A stretch of 14,163 bases of DNA from Pseudomonadota bacterium (GTDB taxonomy: Bacteria; Pseudomonadota; Gammaproteobacteria; Acidiferrobacterales; UBA6901), in contig JAJXUF010000078.1 of NCBI GenBank assembly GCA_021783175.1, forward strand, positions 1 to 14,163, in the 5' to 3' direction. The translations under genes were made by a program, and so were the position numbers. Below, piece after piece: positions 1-7,366 of this stretch (positions are counted from its first letter, which is position 1; each line of letters opens with the position of its first letter). The notes under the pieces are model-generated. The model did not search any database, had not been told where the DNA came from, and saw only the letters and a program-made list of their open reading frames with translations.

Positions 1-9
1 CCGATCTAG

Positions 10-762
10 ATCGGCCTGCTATTCGCTATTGCCGCCCTGATTCTGGGGGAGGTCGTGGCACCGATAACCGAGAACATGGCCGAGCGCGGCCGATCTGAGG
101 CGCTGCATCAGAGCGTAGAACAGCAGAAGGATTACGGCGTCTGGTTGCGCGACGGCCAGGCATTTATTCATATCGGCGAGGTGTTGCCGGATTTGAGCCT
201 GCTCAAGGTTAATATCTACCAGTTTGGTGACAACAGCGATCAGTTGCGCATTCAGACTTACGCCGACAGTGGACGCTACGTGAAAGACCATTGGCAGCTC
301 AGCAATGTGCGTCAGAGCTGGCTTGAGGCCGATGGCGTCAAGACGCGCCATATTGCTACCGAAGACTGGTCAACCACCATCGCGCCGGACACGTTAACGG
401 TCTTTGCCGTGAAGCCTGAGGGGCTCTCTGCATGGCACCTGTACCGGTATATTGAACACTTGAAGCAAAACAAGCAGGACACGGGACAATACGATCTCGC
501 ATTGTGGAACAAACTGGTGTTTCCGCTGACGACCGCAGTCATGGTAATCCTGGCCATACCCTTTGTTTTTACCCAGCTGCGCAGCAGTGGTGTGGGGGCG
601 CGGCTGATGCTGGGGTTGGGTCTCGGCCTGCTCTTTTATCTCGCCAATCGCGGCTTCGGCTATTTCGGCCTTCTGTACGGCCTGCCGCCCGGCATTGGCG
701 CAGTACTGCCGACGGTGCTCTTTTTTGCCTTGGCCATCGTCATGTTACGGCGCGTGGGCTGA
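10..762 (+). CDS. lptG: LptG, LPS export ABC transporter permease (5'-truncated)
   Basis: C-terminal part (about 250 residues) of a YjgP/YjgQ-family permease. With LptF and the LptB ATPase it forms the inner-membrane complex that extracts lipopolysaccharide and pushes it onto the LptC-A-D bridge. The visible part starts in a transmembrane helix (LLFAIAALILGEVVAP), continues through the periplasmic beta-jellyroll domain, and ends with three hydrophobic helices. The helix beginning WNKLVFPLTTAVMVILA and the following LANRGFGYFGLLYGLPP stretch are typical of LptG rather than LptF. The N-terminal helices lie off the window. An in-frame TAG at 7-9 interrupts the frame, but it sits inside an adapter-like palindrome at the window edge, so I treat it as an assembly artefact and begin at 10. 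GTG at 55 is only an internal codon. Stop TGA at 760-762. Convergent with the RDD gene, 20 bp away. Confidence 0.9.
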   Translation: MGLLFAIAALILGEVVAPITENMAERGRSEALHQSVEQQKDYGVWLRDGQAFIHIGEVLPDLSLLKVNIYQFGDNSDQLRIQTYADSGRYVKDHWQLSNVRQSWLEADGVKTRHIATEDWSTTIAPDTLTVFAVKPEGLSAWHLYRYIEHLKQNKQDTGQYDLALWNKLVFPLTTAVMVILAIPFVFTQLRSSGVGARLMLGLGLGLLFYLANRGFGYFGLLYGLPPGIGAVLPTVLFFALAIVMLRRVG

Positions 763-794
763 TCTGCGGGTTGCACCTGCCATCAGTTTTCTTT
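759..794 (+). terminator. Intrinsic terminator of lptG
   Basis: The outer stem CTGAT (759-763) pairs with ATCAG (782-786). The inner stem GCGGGT (766-771) pairs with ACCTGC (775-780) through one G-U wobble and a TGC loop. A small 2x1 internal loop separates the two stems. TTTTCTTT follows at 787-794. The structure overlaps the lptG stop codon and runs into the 3' end of the convergent RDD gene. The T-tract lies only on the + side, so it should end lptG transcription and not the opposing one. Confidence 0.6.
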
Positions 795-1223
795 GGGAAG
801 CAGGATCAGGCGGGTGCCCGAGAGGCGGTCGTGCCACGCGCATCGATCCCGGTCGACGAGTATCCAGAGAAAACCGGCACCCAAAGCGGCCCAGGAGAGC
901 AGGGCAGCAAAAAAACGTAGCAGTGCTTGCTGCCAGCCTACCGAACCGCCGCCAGCCCTTACCAGGCGCAGGCGCCAGGCGCGCATCCCCAGGGTTTGGC
1001 CACCGTGTACCCAGAACCCACAATAGAAAAGCGCAATTATGGAAAGCAGGTAGAACTGAAACAGGAAGCGAACGGGTGTTGTCGCCGGCGCGCCGTGCAC
1101 TAGCAAGACGAATGGAATCGCGGCGAACAGCAAGATGGCCGTCAGAAGCAGCGTGTCGTAGCTGATGGCCGCCAGTCTGCGCCCCAGGCCTGGAGGCGGC
1201 AGGGCGCTTTCAGACCCACTCAT
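783..1223 (-). CDS. RDD-family integral membrane protein
   Basis: A 146-residue protein with the RDD-family layout. Near the N-terminus an Arg-Arg pair and an Asp lie in the first helix (RRLAAISYDTLLL, residues 15-27). Further hydrophobic segments lie at about 52-72 and 100-122. The signature GQTLGMRAWRLRLV (75-88) follows the second helix, and the end is VDRDRCAWHDRLSGTRLI (123-140), the usual C-terminal block. RDD proteins are small polytopic inner-membrane proteins; a few have been linked to ion transport, but most have no assigned role and none is claimed here. Start ATG at 1221-1223. The gene converges on lptG. Family assignment is firm, function unknown. Confidence 0.88.
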   Translation of the reverse strand: MSGSESALPPPGLGRRLAAISYDTLLLTAILLFAAIPFVLLVHGAPATTPVRFLFQFYLLSIIALFYCGFWVHGGQTLGMRAWRLRLVRAGGGSVGWQQALLRFFAALLSWAALGAGFLWILVDRDRCAWHDRLSGTRLILLPKEN

Positions 1224-1749
1224 GACTTCGATCTCGGCAAAGCTGGTGCGGCATACGTGATAACGCGGCCCGAGCGATTTTGCACAGATGAAAAAAATCT
1301 TTGTGCGACAGACATTAAGTAAAGACCTGCAATATTAGAGAAAATATATGTCACTGATTTTATTTGGATTTATGAACTGTTTAAAAAATGTTCAATCTAA
1401 CTGAAATACATTATTCGCCGCTATGGGCGATCAAAATTGCAATGTTATACACAAATTTATCCACAGGAAATGTGTACAACCCGACATGTCCCAGCTCTCT
1501 GATTCGTGCGCTTCTGCCGTGCAACGAAGCTGTCCACACTCAGGTTGCAACGTCTCGTCAGCGAAGATGCAGTTCCGAACGGCGCAATTCGCCCGATCGC
1601 AGGCCGACTGAAGCGGCAGAGCGCTGTCTTGTTGCGCGTGCCAATGGTAAACCGTTTGTTCTCGTCGGTGGTAGGGCGTAGACTACGCGCTCGCAATGTT
1701 CAGCCAGCCCGGTTCTCCCATTACTGCTTGATGGATTTCAATTCTGGAA
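1224..1749. other. Gene-free AT-rich intergenic region with DnaA boxes
   Basis: This 526-bp gap lies between the divergent RDD gene (-) and ccmF (+), and I see no credible gene in it. The first half is strikingly AT-rich: by hand count, 44 of the 150 bases in 1321-1470 are G or C, in a window that is otherwise clearly GC-rich. Several DnaA-box matches flank or lie in this part (listed separately). A small stem-loop, TCGCC (1415-1419) with GGCGA (1426-1430), and a GATC site (1429-1432) sit just before the boxes. The second half (about 1480-1749) has ordinary composition and must carry the ccmF promoter. The best candidate I see there is weak: TTGTTC (1656-1661), 17 bp, TAGACT (1679-1684). Confidence 0.6.
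1278..1479. promoter_or_regulatory. Cluster of DnaA-box matches (possible origin-like or DnaA-regulated site)
   Basis: Three exact matches to the DnaA box TTWTNCACA lie on the + strand: TTTTGCACA (1278-1286), TTATACACA (1445-1453) and TTATCCACA (1457-1465). A one-mismatch inverted copy, TGTGTACAA, is at 1471-1479. TTATCCACA and TTATACACA are the sequences of strong and intermediate boxes in E. coli oriC. The last three sites are packed in 35 bp and start 12-14 bp apart. An AT-rich tract (about 1290-1440) separates them from the first box and could serve as an unwinding element. No dnaA, dnaN, gidA or rpmH gene is visible, so chromosomal oriC is not supported by context. A DnaA titration site, DnaA control of a flanking gene, or a relic replicon origin are alternatives. 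Confidence 0.45.
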
Positions 1750-3771
1750 ATGTCCCTTAACGGTCTATCGCTCAACCTTATCGAACTCGGCCATTTCGCC
1801 GCCTTTTTGGCATTCGCAGTGGCGCTGGTCCAGGGGCTAGCCCCGATGGCAGCGCGTCTGTGGCACCGGCCGGAACTCGCCCGCATCACAAGCAATGCCG
1901 CCGTTGCCGTGTTTGTGTTGACCAGCATAGGTGCTGCAACGCTCATTTACTCCTTCCTCACGGACAACTTTTCGGTTTTATACGTTGCCAGTCATTCCAA
2001 CACGCATCTGCCTGTCTTTTACAAGATTGCAGCGTTGTGGGGCGGACATGAGGGCTCGCTTTACCTGTGGGTATGGGTGCTTACGCTGTTCACCATGATG
2101 GTGGCCTTCCACGGACAGAAACGTTATCCCGAGCGATTGCCGGTCATTCTCGCGATTCAGGGCTGGCTGGTGGTCGGCTTCTACGGCCTCATCTTGTTTC
2201 TTTCGAATCCGTTTCTGCGCCTGTTTCCCGTGCCAAGCCAGGGCAATGACCTCAATCCGTTGTTACAGGATCCGGGCATGGTCATGCATCCTCCCATGCT
2301 TTATCTTGGATACGTCGGCTTCTCCGTGCCGTTTGCTTTCGCTATGACGGCGCTGATCACGCGCTGGAAAAGCGAACTATGGATCGGCATCATCCGGCGT
2401 TGGGCACTTATAGCCTGGGGATTCCTTACTCTCGGTATTGTGCTCGGTGCGTGGTGGTCCTACTACGTGCTCGGCTGGGGCGGATATTGGGCCTGGGATC
2501 CGGTCGAAAATGCCTCGTTCATGCCCTGGCTGGTCGGCACGGCGCTGATCCATTCCATTACTGTGCAGGAACGGCGGCGCATGCTACATGCCTGGAATAT
2601 CTTTCTGGCCATTACTACCTTTTCTCTGTCGCTGCTAGGCACGTTTCTTGTGCGCTCGGGTGTACTGTCCTCGGTTCACGCTTTCGCAGTTGACCCCGGA
2701 CGCGGCTCCTACATCCTTGCCTTCATGACCATTGTGCTCGGGATATCGTTCAGCATTTTCCTGGCACGCGGTGGCTATCAGGAGGCCGAAGAGGCAGTGA
2801 CTTCGCCGCTGTCGCGCGAATCGCTGTTCGTGTGGAACAACGTGATCTTCACCGTGGCAGCCGGATGCGTGCTGCTTGGCACGCTCTATCCGCTGGCGCT
2901 CGAGGCGCTAAACGGGGCGCGTATCACGGTCGGGGCGCCGTATTTCAACACCGTGATGATCCCAATCTTTTTTGTCATGCTGCTCGTCATGGCTATCGGG
3001 CCTCTGGTCCCGTGGCGCAAGGCCAATCCGCAGCGTCTGCGCAGCCGCCTGATGGTGCCGATCATCACGGGGCTTGTCGCCGGCATCGGCATGGCAGTAC
3101 TTGCCTGGCCGGTGCGCTGGACCGGCCCGGTTGCTGTTGGGCTTGTCGGGTTCGTCTTCGGTACGCTGGTGACGGACCTGGGACGTGCGGTTCTCCAGCG
3201 GCGGCAGCAACATGCGCGCGAGAACGGACTGATCGCCGTGCTGCGCACGGTACTCGGAAATCGCCGCCACTACGGCGGCATGATCGTGCATTTTGGCGTT
3301 CTGATGATTGCCATCGGCCTGGTCGGTACTGGCCTGTTCCGGCTGGAGAAATCGGTGACCATGGCCCCCGGTGATGTGGTTACCATTGGCGGCGAACGTC
3401 TGCGCTTCGAAGGCGTGACGAGTTTCAAGCAGTCCAATTATATGGCCTTGCAGGGGCGGCTGGTCTCGCTGGATCACGGGTACGTATTGACGCCGGAACG
3501 CCGTCGTTACCCCGCGCAGGACGACATGCCAACCACGAATGCCTCGGTAGATTCCAATCCGCTACGCGATGTCTATGCGGTCATGGGTGGCGAAGACACC
3601 GTCGGTGGCGTTGATCGCTACGTAATTCAACTCTACATCAATCCGCTGGTTCAGTTCCTGTGGTTTGGCGGAATGACCATGATTTTCGGGTTGGGTATGA
3701 CGCTGAGCTTCAAAGTACGGCGCGTGGCCCGGGCCCCAGCGGCGGAAATGCTGTCAGCATCTGCAAAATAG
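1750..3771 (+). CDS. ccmF: CcmF, heme lyase component of cytochrome c maturation
   Basis: A 673-residue polytopic inner-membrane protein of usual CcmF length. It takes heme from holo-CcmE and, with CcmH and CcmI, ligates it to the CXXCH thiols of apocytochrome c in the periplasm. The WWD domain is intact (GWGGYWAWDPVENASFMPWL, 242-261). Candidate heme-ligand histidines are H180 (PGMVMHPP), H268 (TALIHS), H310 (SSVHAFA) and one in the C-terminal VHFGVLMIAIG segment. WGGHEGSLYLW (97-107) is another family block. The start ATG has only a weak ribosome-binding site (TGGAA directly upstream), but the N-terminal IELGHFAAFLA aligns with the family start. First gene of the + strand ccmFHI unit; ccmH follows after 11 bp. 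In the usual ABCDEFGHI order ccmF sits between ccmE and ccmG, which is not the case here. Confidence 0.97.
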   Translation: MSLNGLSLNLIELGHFAAFLAFAVALVQGLAPMAARLWHRPELARITSNAAVAVFVLTSIGAATLIYSFLTDNFSVLYVASHSNTHLPVFYKIAALWGGHEGSLYLWVWVLTLFTMMVAFHGQKRYPERLPVILAIQGWLVVGFYGLILFLSNPFLRLFPVPSQGNDLNPLLQDPGMVMHPPMLYLGYVGFSVPFAFAMTALITRWKSELWIGIIRRWALIAWGFLTLGIVLGAWWSYYVLGWGGYWAWDPVENASFMPWLVGTALIHSITVQERRRMLHAWNIFLAITTFSLSLLGTFLVRSGVLSSVHAFAVDPGRGSYILAFMTIVLGISFSIFLARGGYQEAEEAVTSPLSRESLFVWNNVIFTVAAGCVLLGTLYPLALEALNGARITVGAPYFNTVMIPIFFVMLLVMAIGPLVPWRKANPQRLRSRLMVPIITGLVAGIGMAVLAWPVRWTGPVAVGLVGFVFGTLVTDLGRAVLQRRQQHARENGLIAVLRTVLGNRRHYGGMIVHFGVLMIAIGLVGTGLFRLEKSVTMAPGDVVTIGGERLRFEGVTSFKQSNYMALQGRLVSLDHGYVLTPERRRYPAQDDMPTTNASVDSNPLRDVYAVMGGEDTVGGVDRYVIQLYINPLVQFLWFGGMTMIFGLGMTLSFKVRRVARAPAAEMLSASAK

Positions 3772-3782
3772 GTCGTATCCAC

Positions 3783-4253
3783 ATGCGTCGCATTATCCTT
3801 CTCGTCGGGTTGTTAGGCGCTTTAACGCCAGCTATGGGCGCGGCACCACAATCTGGCGCCACGGTAGTCAAGGAAGACCCTATCACGCGCCAAGAGATCG
3901 ACATTGCCAATACGCTGCGCTGCACGGTCTGCCAGAACGAGTCGGTGGCTGTCTCCCAAGCGGGCATTGCGAAAGACATGCGCGCTCTGATCCGCCAGCA
4001 ATTGCGCGCTGGCAAGTCACGCAAGGAAATTGTCGACTATTTTGTGTCACGTTACGGTGACTACGTGTTGCTCAAACCGCCGTTCGATGTCGCAGGAACC
4101 GTCATCTGGCTCGCGCCGTTGTTTCTGTTTCTGGTGCTCGGTATTTCCGGCTGGTACGTTATCCGTCGACACAACCGGGCGCCAACGCCTCCCGTCCCGC
4201 AGCTTTCCGAGGAAGACCTGGCGCGCGTGCGCGCCGCCCGCCAACAGGATTAA
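3783..4253 (+). CDS. ccmH: CcmH, thiol oxidoreductase of the heme lyase complex
   Basis: A 156-residue protein of the CcmH/CcmL/NrfF family. It carries an N-terminal signal sequence (about 1-20, ending AMGA) and the family signature LRCTVCQNESVAVSQA (45-60) with redox cysteines C47 and C50. RYGDYVLLKPP (90-100) follows, then one transmembrane helix at about 104-127 and a short cytoplasmic tail. It handles apocytochrome c thiols together with CcmG and docks on CcmF. The frame stays open upstream into ccmF, but ATG 3783 is chosen because it begins the signal peptide and lies 11 bp after the ccmF stop. This is the short, single-domain CcmH form; the TPR part is encoded separately as ccmI, 3 bp downstream. 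Confidence 0.95.
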   Translation: MRRIILLVGLLGALTPAMGAAPQSGATVVKEDPITRQEIDIANTLRCTVCQNESVAVSQAGIAKDMRALIRQQLRAGKSRKEIVDYFVSRYGDYVLLKPPFDVAGTVIWLAPLFLFLVLGISGWYVIRRHNRAPTPPVPQLSEEDLARVRAARQQD

Positions 4254-4256
4254 CCC

Positions 4257-5174
4257 ATGATCTGGATCTGGATATTGCTCGCAGCCGCAGTGCTGCTGGT
4301 TGCAGGCGTCGTATGGTTCCTTGCGCGCCCACTTTACAACGTTGTGGCACCGCCTCCGCCCGTTCCCCGGCATGAGCTTGAATTGGTTCGCGATCGCCTG
4401 CTGGCGCAGCTCAATGAGATCGACGCCGAACGTGCAGACCGCGGTATGGACGATCAAATCGCGCACGATGAGGAGCTGCGTGCCTCGGCCGAACTGGCGC
4501 CGGTTCTGAAGCAGCTCGACGGAATGAACAGCGACACCCGGGTAGGTGAGCCTGCAGGGCGTCGGAATCGTTTATGGCCTGTTGTGGTGGTGGTTTTGGG
4601 TATTTTCTTGCCGGCGCTTGCCATGGGGTTATATGCACTGGTGAATGGGCCAACCCTCGAGGGAATGGCGAGTATAGCCGATGGTGCATCGGCAGCGCGG
4701 CCGAATGTGCCGCCGATGGTGCTGGAGATGGTCGCCAAACTGCAAAAGCAGCTGGCGGCGCAGCCGAATGACCCGGCCGGCTGGGCGCGTCTGGGGAGGT
4801 CTTATTACGTTCTCGGACGCAAGTCCGATGCATTTAAGGCCTATGCCAAAGCCTACCAGTTGGCCCCGAACAATCCCGAAGTCGTTTCTGACTATGCCTG
4901 GATTACCTTCACCGAGAATCCAAACAATACGACCGGTCCCGCCTACACGCTTTATAGCCAGCTCAACAAGCTCGAACCGGACAATCCGGACGCGCTCTGG
5001 TTCCTTGGGCTCGCTGCCTACCATCGCGGGGAACTTGAGCAGACAGTGACCTATTGGCAGCATCTGGTCGCGATCGTGCCGCACGACAACCCGGCGCACG
5101 ATGCCCTGGTGCGCGGCATCGCACGGGTTAAGGCCCAGATGAAGGATCCGGCGCGCCGCGCCAAGAAGAAGTAG
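4257..5174 (+). CDS. ccmI: CcmI, TPR apocytochrome c chaperone
   Basis: A 305-residue protein with two transmembrane helices (about 2-22 and 106-128) separated by a charged, coiled-coil-like cytoplasmic loop (RHELELVRDRLLAQLNEIDAERADRG, split here as residues 38-63 without implying exact limits). A periplasmic TPR domain follows, with clear repeats at about 172-205 (DPAGWARLGRSYYVLGR...) and 243-276 (NPDALWFLGLAAYHRGE...). CcmI binds the C-terminal helix of apocytochrome c and presents it to CcmF-CcmH. It ends in a basic tail (ARRAKKK). AGGA lies a few bases before the ATG. It is the last gene of the + strand unit, converging on ccmG. Confidence 0.93.
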   Translation: MIWIWILLAAAVLLVAGVVWFLARPLYNVVAPPPPVPRHELELVRDRLLAQLNEIDAERADRGMDDQIAHDEELRASAELAPVLKQLDGMNSDTRVGEPAGRRNRLWPVVVVVLGIFLPALAMGLYALVNGPTLEGMASIADGASAARPNVPPMVLEMVAKLQKQLAAQPNDPAGWARLGRSYYVLGRKSDAFKAYAKAYQLAPNNPEVVSDYAWITFTENPNNTTGPAYTLYSQLNKLEPDNPDALWFLGLAAYHRGELEQTVTYWQHLVAIVPHDNPAHDALVRGIARVKAQMKDPARRAKKK

Positions 5175-5389
5175 TGCGGTATCGCCGCGCGCGGCGAGAT
5201 TTCAAGGATCAGTAGTGAAGAGGCCGGGGACATCCTGGCCTGATATGATCGATTCGCCGCAGGTCAGAAGCTGTCCGCCGGGTTGGCACAGGCTGCGCGG
5301 CGGAAAACGGCGGATCCATCAGCAACGGCGCCCGGGCGCGCGTGAAGCCACTTCTGCGTCCTGGGAGCGTGCCGCCTTATCTCGTTGTT
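5175..5389. other. Convergent intergenic gap with GC-rich dyads
   Basis: This 215-bp gap between the ends of ccmI (+) and ccmG (-) has no credible gene. It holds a perfect 16-bp palindrome at 5182-5197 (TCGCCGCG then CGCGGCGA). A hairpin lies at 5221-5241, where AGGCCGGG pairs with CCTGGCCT through one wobble and a GACAT loop. A perfect 12-bp palindrome, GCGCCCGGGCGC, lies at 5328-5339. None has a proper T-tract, so these are dyads compatible with transcript 3' ends and not clear intrinsic terminators. Confidence 0.4.
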
Positions 5390-5914
5390 TCAGCCCTGAA
5401 GCTTGCGCACCAGGGGCAGCAGGGTCTGCTGCCAATTCTGCGGCGTGATGGGACCAATCTGCTTGTAACGGATGATGCCGCTCTTATCCACAACGAATGT
5501 TTCCGGTACGCCGTAAACACCCCAGTTGATGCCGGTACGCCCGTTTGCGTCGACCATGATGGTATCGTACGGATCGCCCCGGTCTTTGAGCACCTGCATA
5601 GCATCTGCCGGTTTGTCTTTGTAATCCATGCCAATAATCGGCACGATTTTCAATTTTGCCAGATCAACCAGCAGGGGGTGTTCCTCCTGGCAAGCAACGC
5701 ACCAGGATGCCCAGACATTGATGAGCACCACGTGGCCCTGCAGGTCCGCATTAGTTAGCGTCTTCTTCGAATCCTGCAGCAGCGGCAGGTCGAACTGTGG
5801 CAGGGGCTTGCCAATCAGCGGCGAAGGGATTCGGCGTGGGTCAAGGTGCAGGCCATAGGCAAGCAGGAGACCCAGCGCTGCAAACAGGACGATGGGGATA
5901 AGGAATTTTTTCAT
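5390..5914 (-). CDS. ccmG: CcmG (DsbE), periplasmic thioredoxin-like reductase
   Basis: A 174-residue membrane-anchored thioredoxin-fold protein. It has an N-terminal signal anchor (about 4-21), then a thioredoxin domain with the active site WCVAC (W71, C72, C75) and the cis-proline loop GVYGVPETF (132-140, P137). CcmG receives electrons from DsbD/CcdA and reduces apocytochrome c or CcmH so that the CXXCH thiols can take heme. Start ATG 5914 overlaps the ccmE stop (ATGA), so translation is probably coupled. It directly follows ccmE on the minus strand; the ccmF normally found between them is on the opposite strand. Confidence 0.95.
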   Translation of the reverse strand: MKKFLIPIVLFAALGLLLAYGLHLDPRRIPSPLIGKPLPQFDLPLLQDSKKTLTNADLQGHVVLINVWASWCVACQEEHPLLVDLAKLKIVPIIGMDYKDKPADAMQVLKDRGDPYDTIMVDANGRTGINWGVYGVPETFVVDKSGIIRYKQIGPITPQNWQQTLLPLVRKLQG

Positions 5915-6378
5915 GGTTTGTACGAATGGGGCGCGGAATCCACCTGGGCTGTGGCGCCGTGAGCATGCTTAAGTTCTGCTGCCACTTCCGGCGGCATGTA
6001 TTTCTCGTCGTGTTTGGCCAGAACCTGATCGGCAACGAATTGATCCCCCGCGTTTAGTCTGCCCTGGCATACGACGCCCTGGCCCTCGCGGAACAGGTCC
6101 GGAAGAATGCCGTGATAATGAACGGGGATGCTTTTATTGAGATCGGTCACGATGAAATCCACCGTCAGCCCGTCTGCGCTTTTGTGCAGACTGCCTTTCT
6201 CGACCAGGCCACCCACGCGGAAAACACTGTGAATCGGCGCCTTGCCCGCCAGTACCTGGGTCGGAGTGAAGAAGAACACCAGGTTATTGCGGAACGCATT
6301 GAGTATGAGCAGCGTGGCAACGGTCAATACCGCCACGCCACCAACAATGAGAAACAGTTTTTTGTGTCGCGCTTTCAT
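5911..6378 (-). CDS. ccmE: CcmE, periplasmic heme chaperone
   Basis: A 155-residue protein with an N-terminal signal anchor (about 7-27), a beta-barrel OB-fold domain, and the heme-attachment block LAKHDEKYMPPEV (120-132). H123 is equivalent to the histidine that binds heme covalently in E. coli CcmE (His130), and Y127 corresponds to Tyr134, an axial ligand. CcmE carries heme from the CcmABCD complex to CcmF. A flexible tail with several histidines (HAHGATAQ...) follows, as in many homologues. Start ATG 6378 overlaps the ccmD stop by four bases (ATGA), and its stop overlaps ccmG. Confidence 0.96.
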   Translation of the reverse strand: MKARHKKLFLIVGGVAVLTVATLLILNAFRNNLVFFFTPTQVLAGKAPIHSVFRVGGLVEKGSLHKSADGLTVDFIVTDLNKSIPVHYHGILPDLFREGQGVVCQGRLNAGDQFVADQVLAKHDEKYMPPEVAAELKHAHGATAQVDSAPHSYKP

Positions 6379-6587
6379 TCGGTCCTTACCTCGCTCATTG
6401 GGGCCGGCCGACCTGCGGTGCCGTTGCCCTGGTCCGCCACGCTGAGCTCACGCAACATCCGGAGCACGGCTGCGCGCTTGCGCAGGGCGCTTACCAGGTT
6501 CCATAGCAGCACCAGCATGGCAAACCCGTAGGCGCTCCAGACGTAGACGGCGTAGCCGCCCATAGCGAAAAAAGTGTGCCAGTTCAC
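6375..6587 (-). CDS. ccmD: CcmD, small membrane protein of the CcmABC complex
   Basis: A 70-residue protein with one transmembrane helix in the first half, FFAMGGYAVYVWSAYGFAM being the typical CcmD core, and a basic cytoplasmic stretch after it (ALRKRAAVLRMLRE). CcmD is needed to release holo-CcmE from CcmABC. The frame is open further upstream, to 6638, but GTG 6587 is chosen. It overlaps the ccmC stop as GTGA, has AAGG about 8 bases upstream on the minus strand, and gives the family's usual length. The longer start would overlap ccmC by more than 50 bp. Its stop overlaps the ccmE start (ATGA). Confidence 0.88.
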   Translation of the reverse strand: MNWHTFFAMGGYAVYVWSAYGFAMLVLLWNLVSALRKRAAVLRMLRELSVADQGNGTAGRPAPMSEVRTE

Positions 6588-7342
6588 TGCTGTAAACCTT
6601 GCGAGGTCGACTTGGCTCTCACGATTTCCGTAACCCACCCGGTGTGGCGTTCGCGCGCCAGTATCTCGCCGCGCATGCGCATAAGCACCACGGTGAAATA
6701 ATAAAGATTAAACGCCAGTGCCATGATCAGCAGGGGATGAAGCATGGTCGGATAGATGGTCGGATTGCCTATTTTGTTCAACGAGCTTATAGACGCCGGT
6801 TGATGCAAAGTGTTCCACCAGTTCACGGAATAATGAATGATCGGAATGTTGACAACCCCCACCAGAGCAAGCAGGGCGCCGGCGCGGGCGCTGCGCCGCG
6901 GCTCGTCGATAGCCGCCTGCAGCGCTATGAAGCCAATATAAAGGAAGAAAAGGATCAGTTCCGAGGTCAGGCGCGCGTCCCAGACCCAGTATGTGCCCCA
7001 CATCGGCTTGCCCCACAGCGACCCTGTCACCAACGCGATGAGGGTGAAAGACGCTCCAATCGGCGCGCTTGTCGAAGCCAGAACGTCAGCCAGCTTGATG
7101 TTCCACACCAGTCCGACGAGTCCGGCTCCGGCCATGATCATGTAGACAAACATGGACATCCAGGCGGCGGGCACATGAATGAACATAATTCGGTAGCTAT
7201 CGCCCTGCTGATAATCGGGCGGGGCGACGAAAAGTCCGAGGTATAACCCGAGGATAAATAAAAGCAGCGTTACGGCTCCCAGCCACGGGATGAGGCGTCC
7301 GGCCAATGCGTAAAAATTCTTTGGCGAAGCGTACTTGTACAT
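6584..7342 (-). CDS. ccmC: CcmC, heme handling permease of cytochrome c maturation
   Basis: A 252-residue, six-helix protein that positions heme with its WWD domain and attaches it to CcmE. The WWD motif is at 115-122 and beyond (WGTYWVWDARLTSELILF). The two expected axial histidines are H56 (IMFIHVPAAW) and H180 (NTLHQP), matching His60 and His184 of E. coli CcmC. Start ATG 7340-7342 has GGACGG upstream. It lies 24 bp after ccmB and overlaps the ccmD start by GTGA. Confidence 0.96.
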   Translation of the reverse strand: MYKYASPKNFYALAGRLIPWLGAVTLLLFILGLYLGLFVAPPDYQQGDSYRIMFIHVPAAWMSMFVYMIMAGAGLVGLVWNIKLADVLASTSAPIGASFTLIALVTGSLWGKPMWGTYWVWDARLTSELILFFLYIGFIALQAAIDEPRRSARAGALLALVGVVNIPIIHYSVNWWNTLHQPASISSLNKIGNPTIYPTMLHPLLIMALAFNLYYFTVVLMRMRGEILARERHTGWVTEIVRAKSTSQGLQQ

Positions 7343-7366
7343 GCGTTACCGTCCGTTACAGCCAGC

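Noticed and set aside
1388..1760. Small open frames in the AT-rich intergenic region (1388-1681, 1506-1760)
   Set aside because: No ribosome-binding sites, Cys/Arg/Ser-rich random-looking text, and they run across the DnaA boxes or the ccmF start.
2832..3477. Long open frames overlapping ccmF on both strands (2832-3374 +, 2908-3477 -)
   Set aside because: They are out-of-frame or antisense shadows of the highly conserved ccmF with low-complexity Arg/Ala/His text and no family resemblance.
3660..3782. Upstream extension of the ccmH frame into ccmF
   Set aside because: It would overlap the ccmF end by over 100 bp and bury the signal peptide. ATG 3783 fits the family start.
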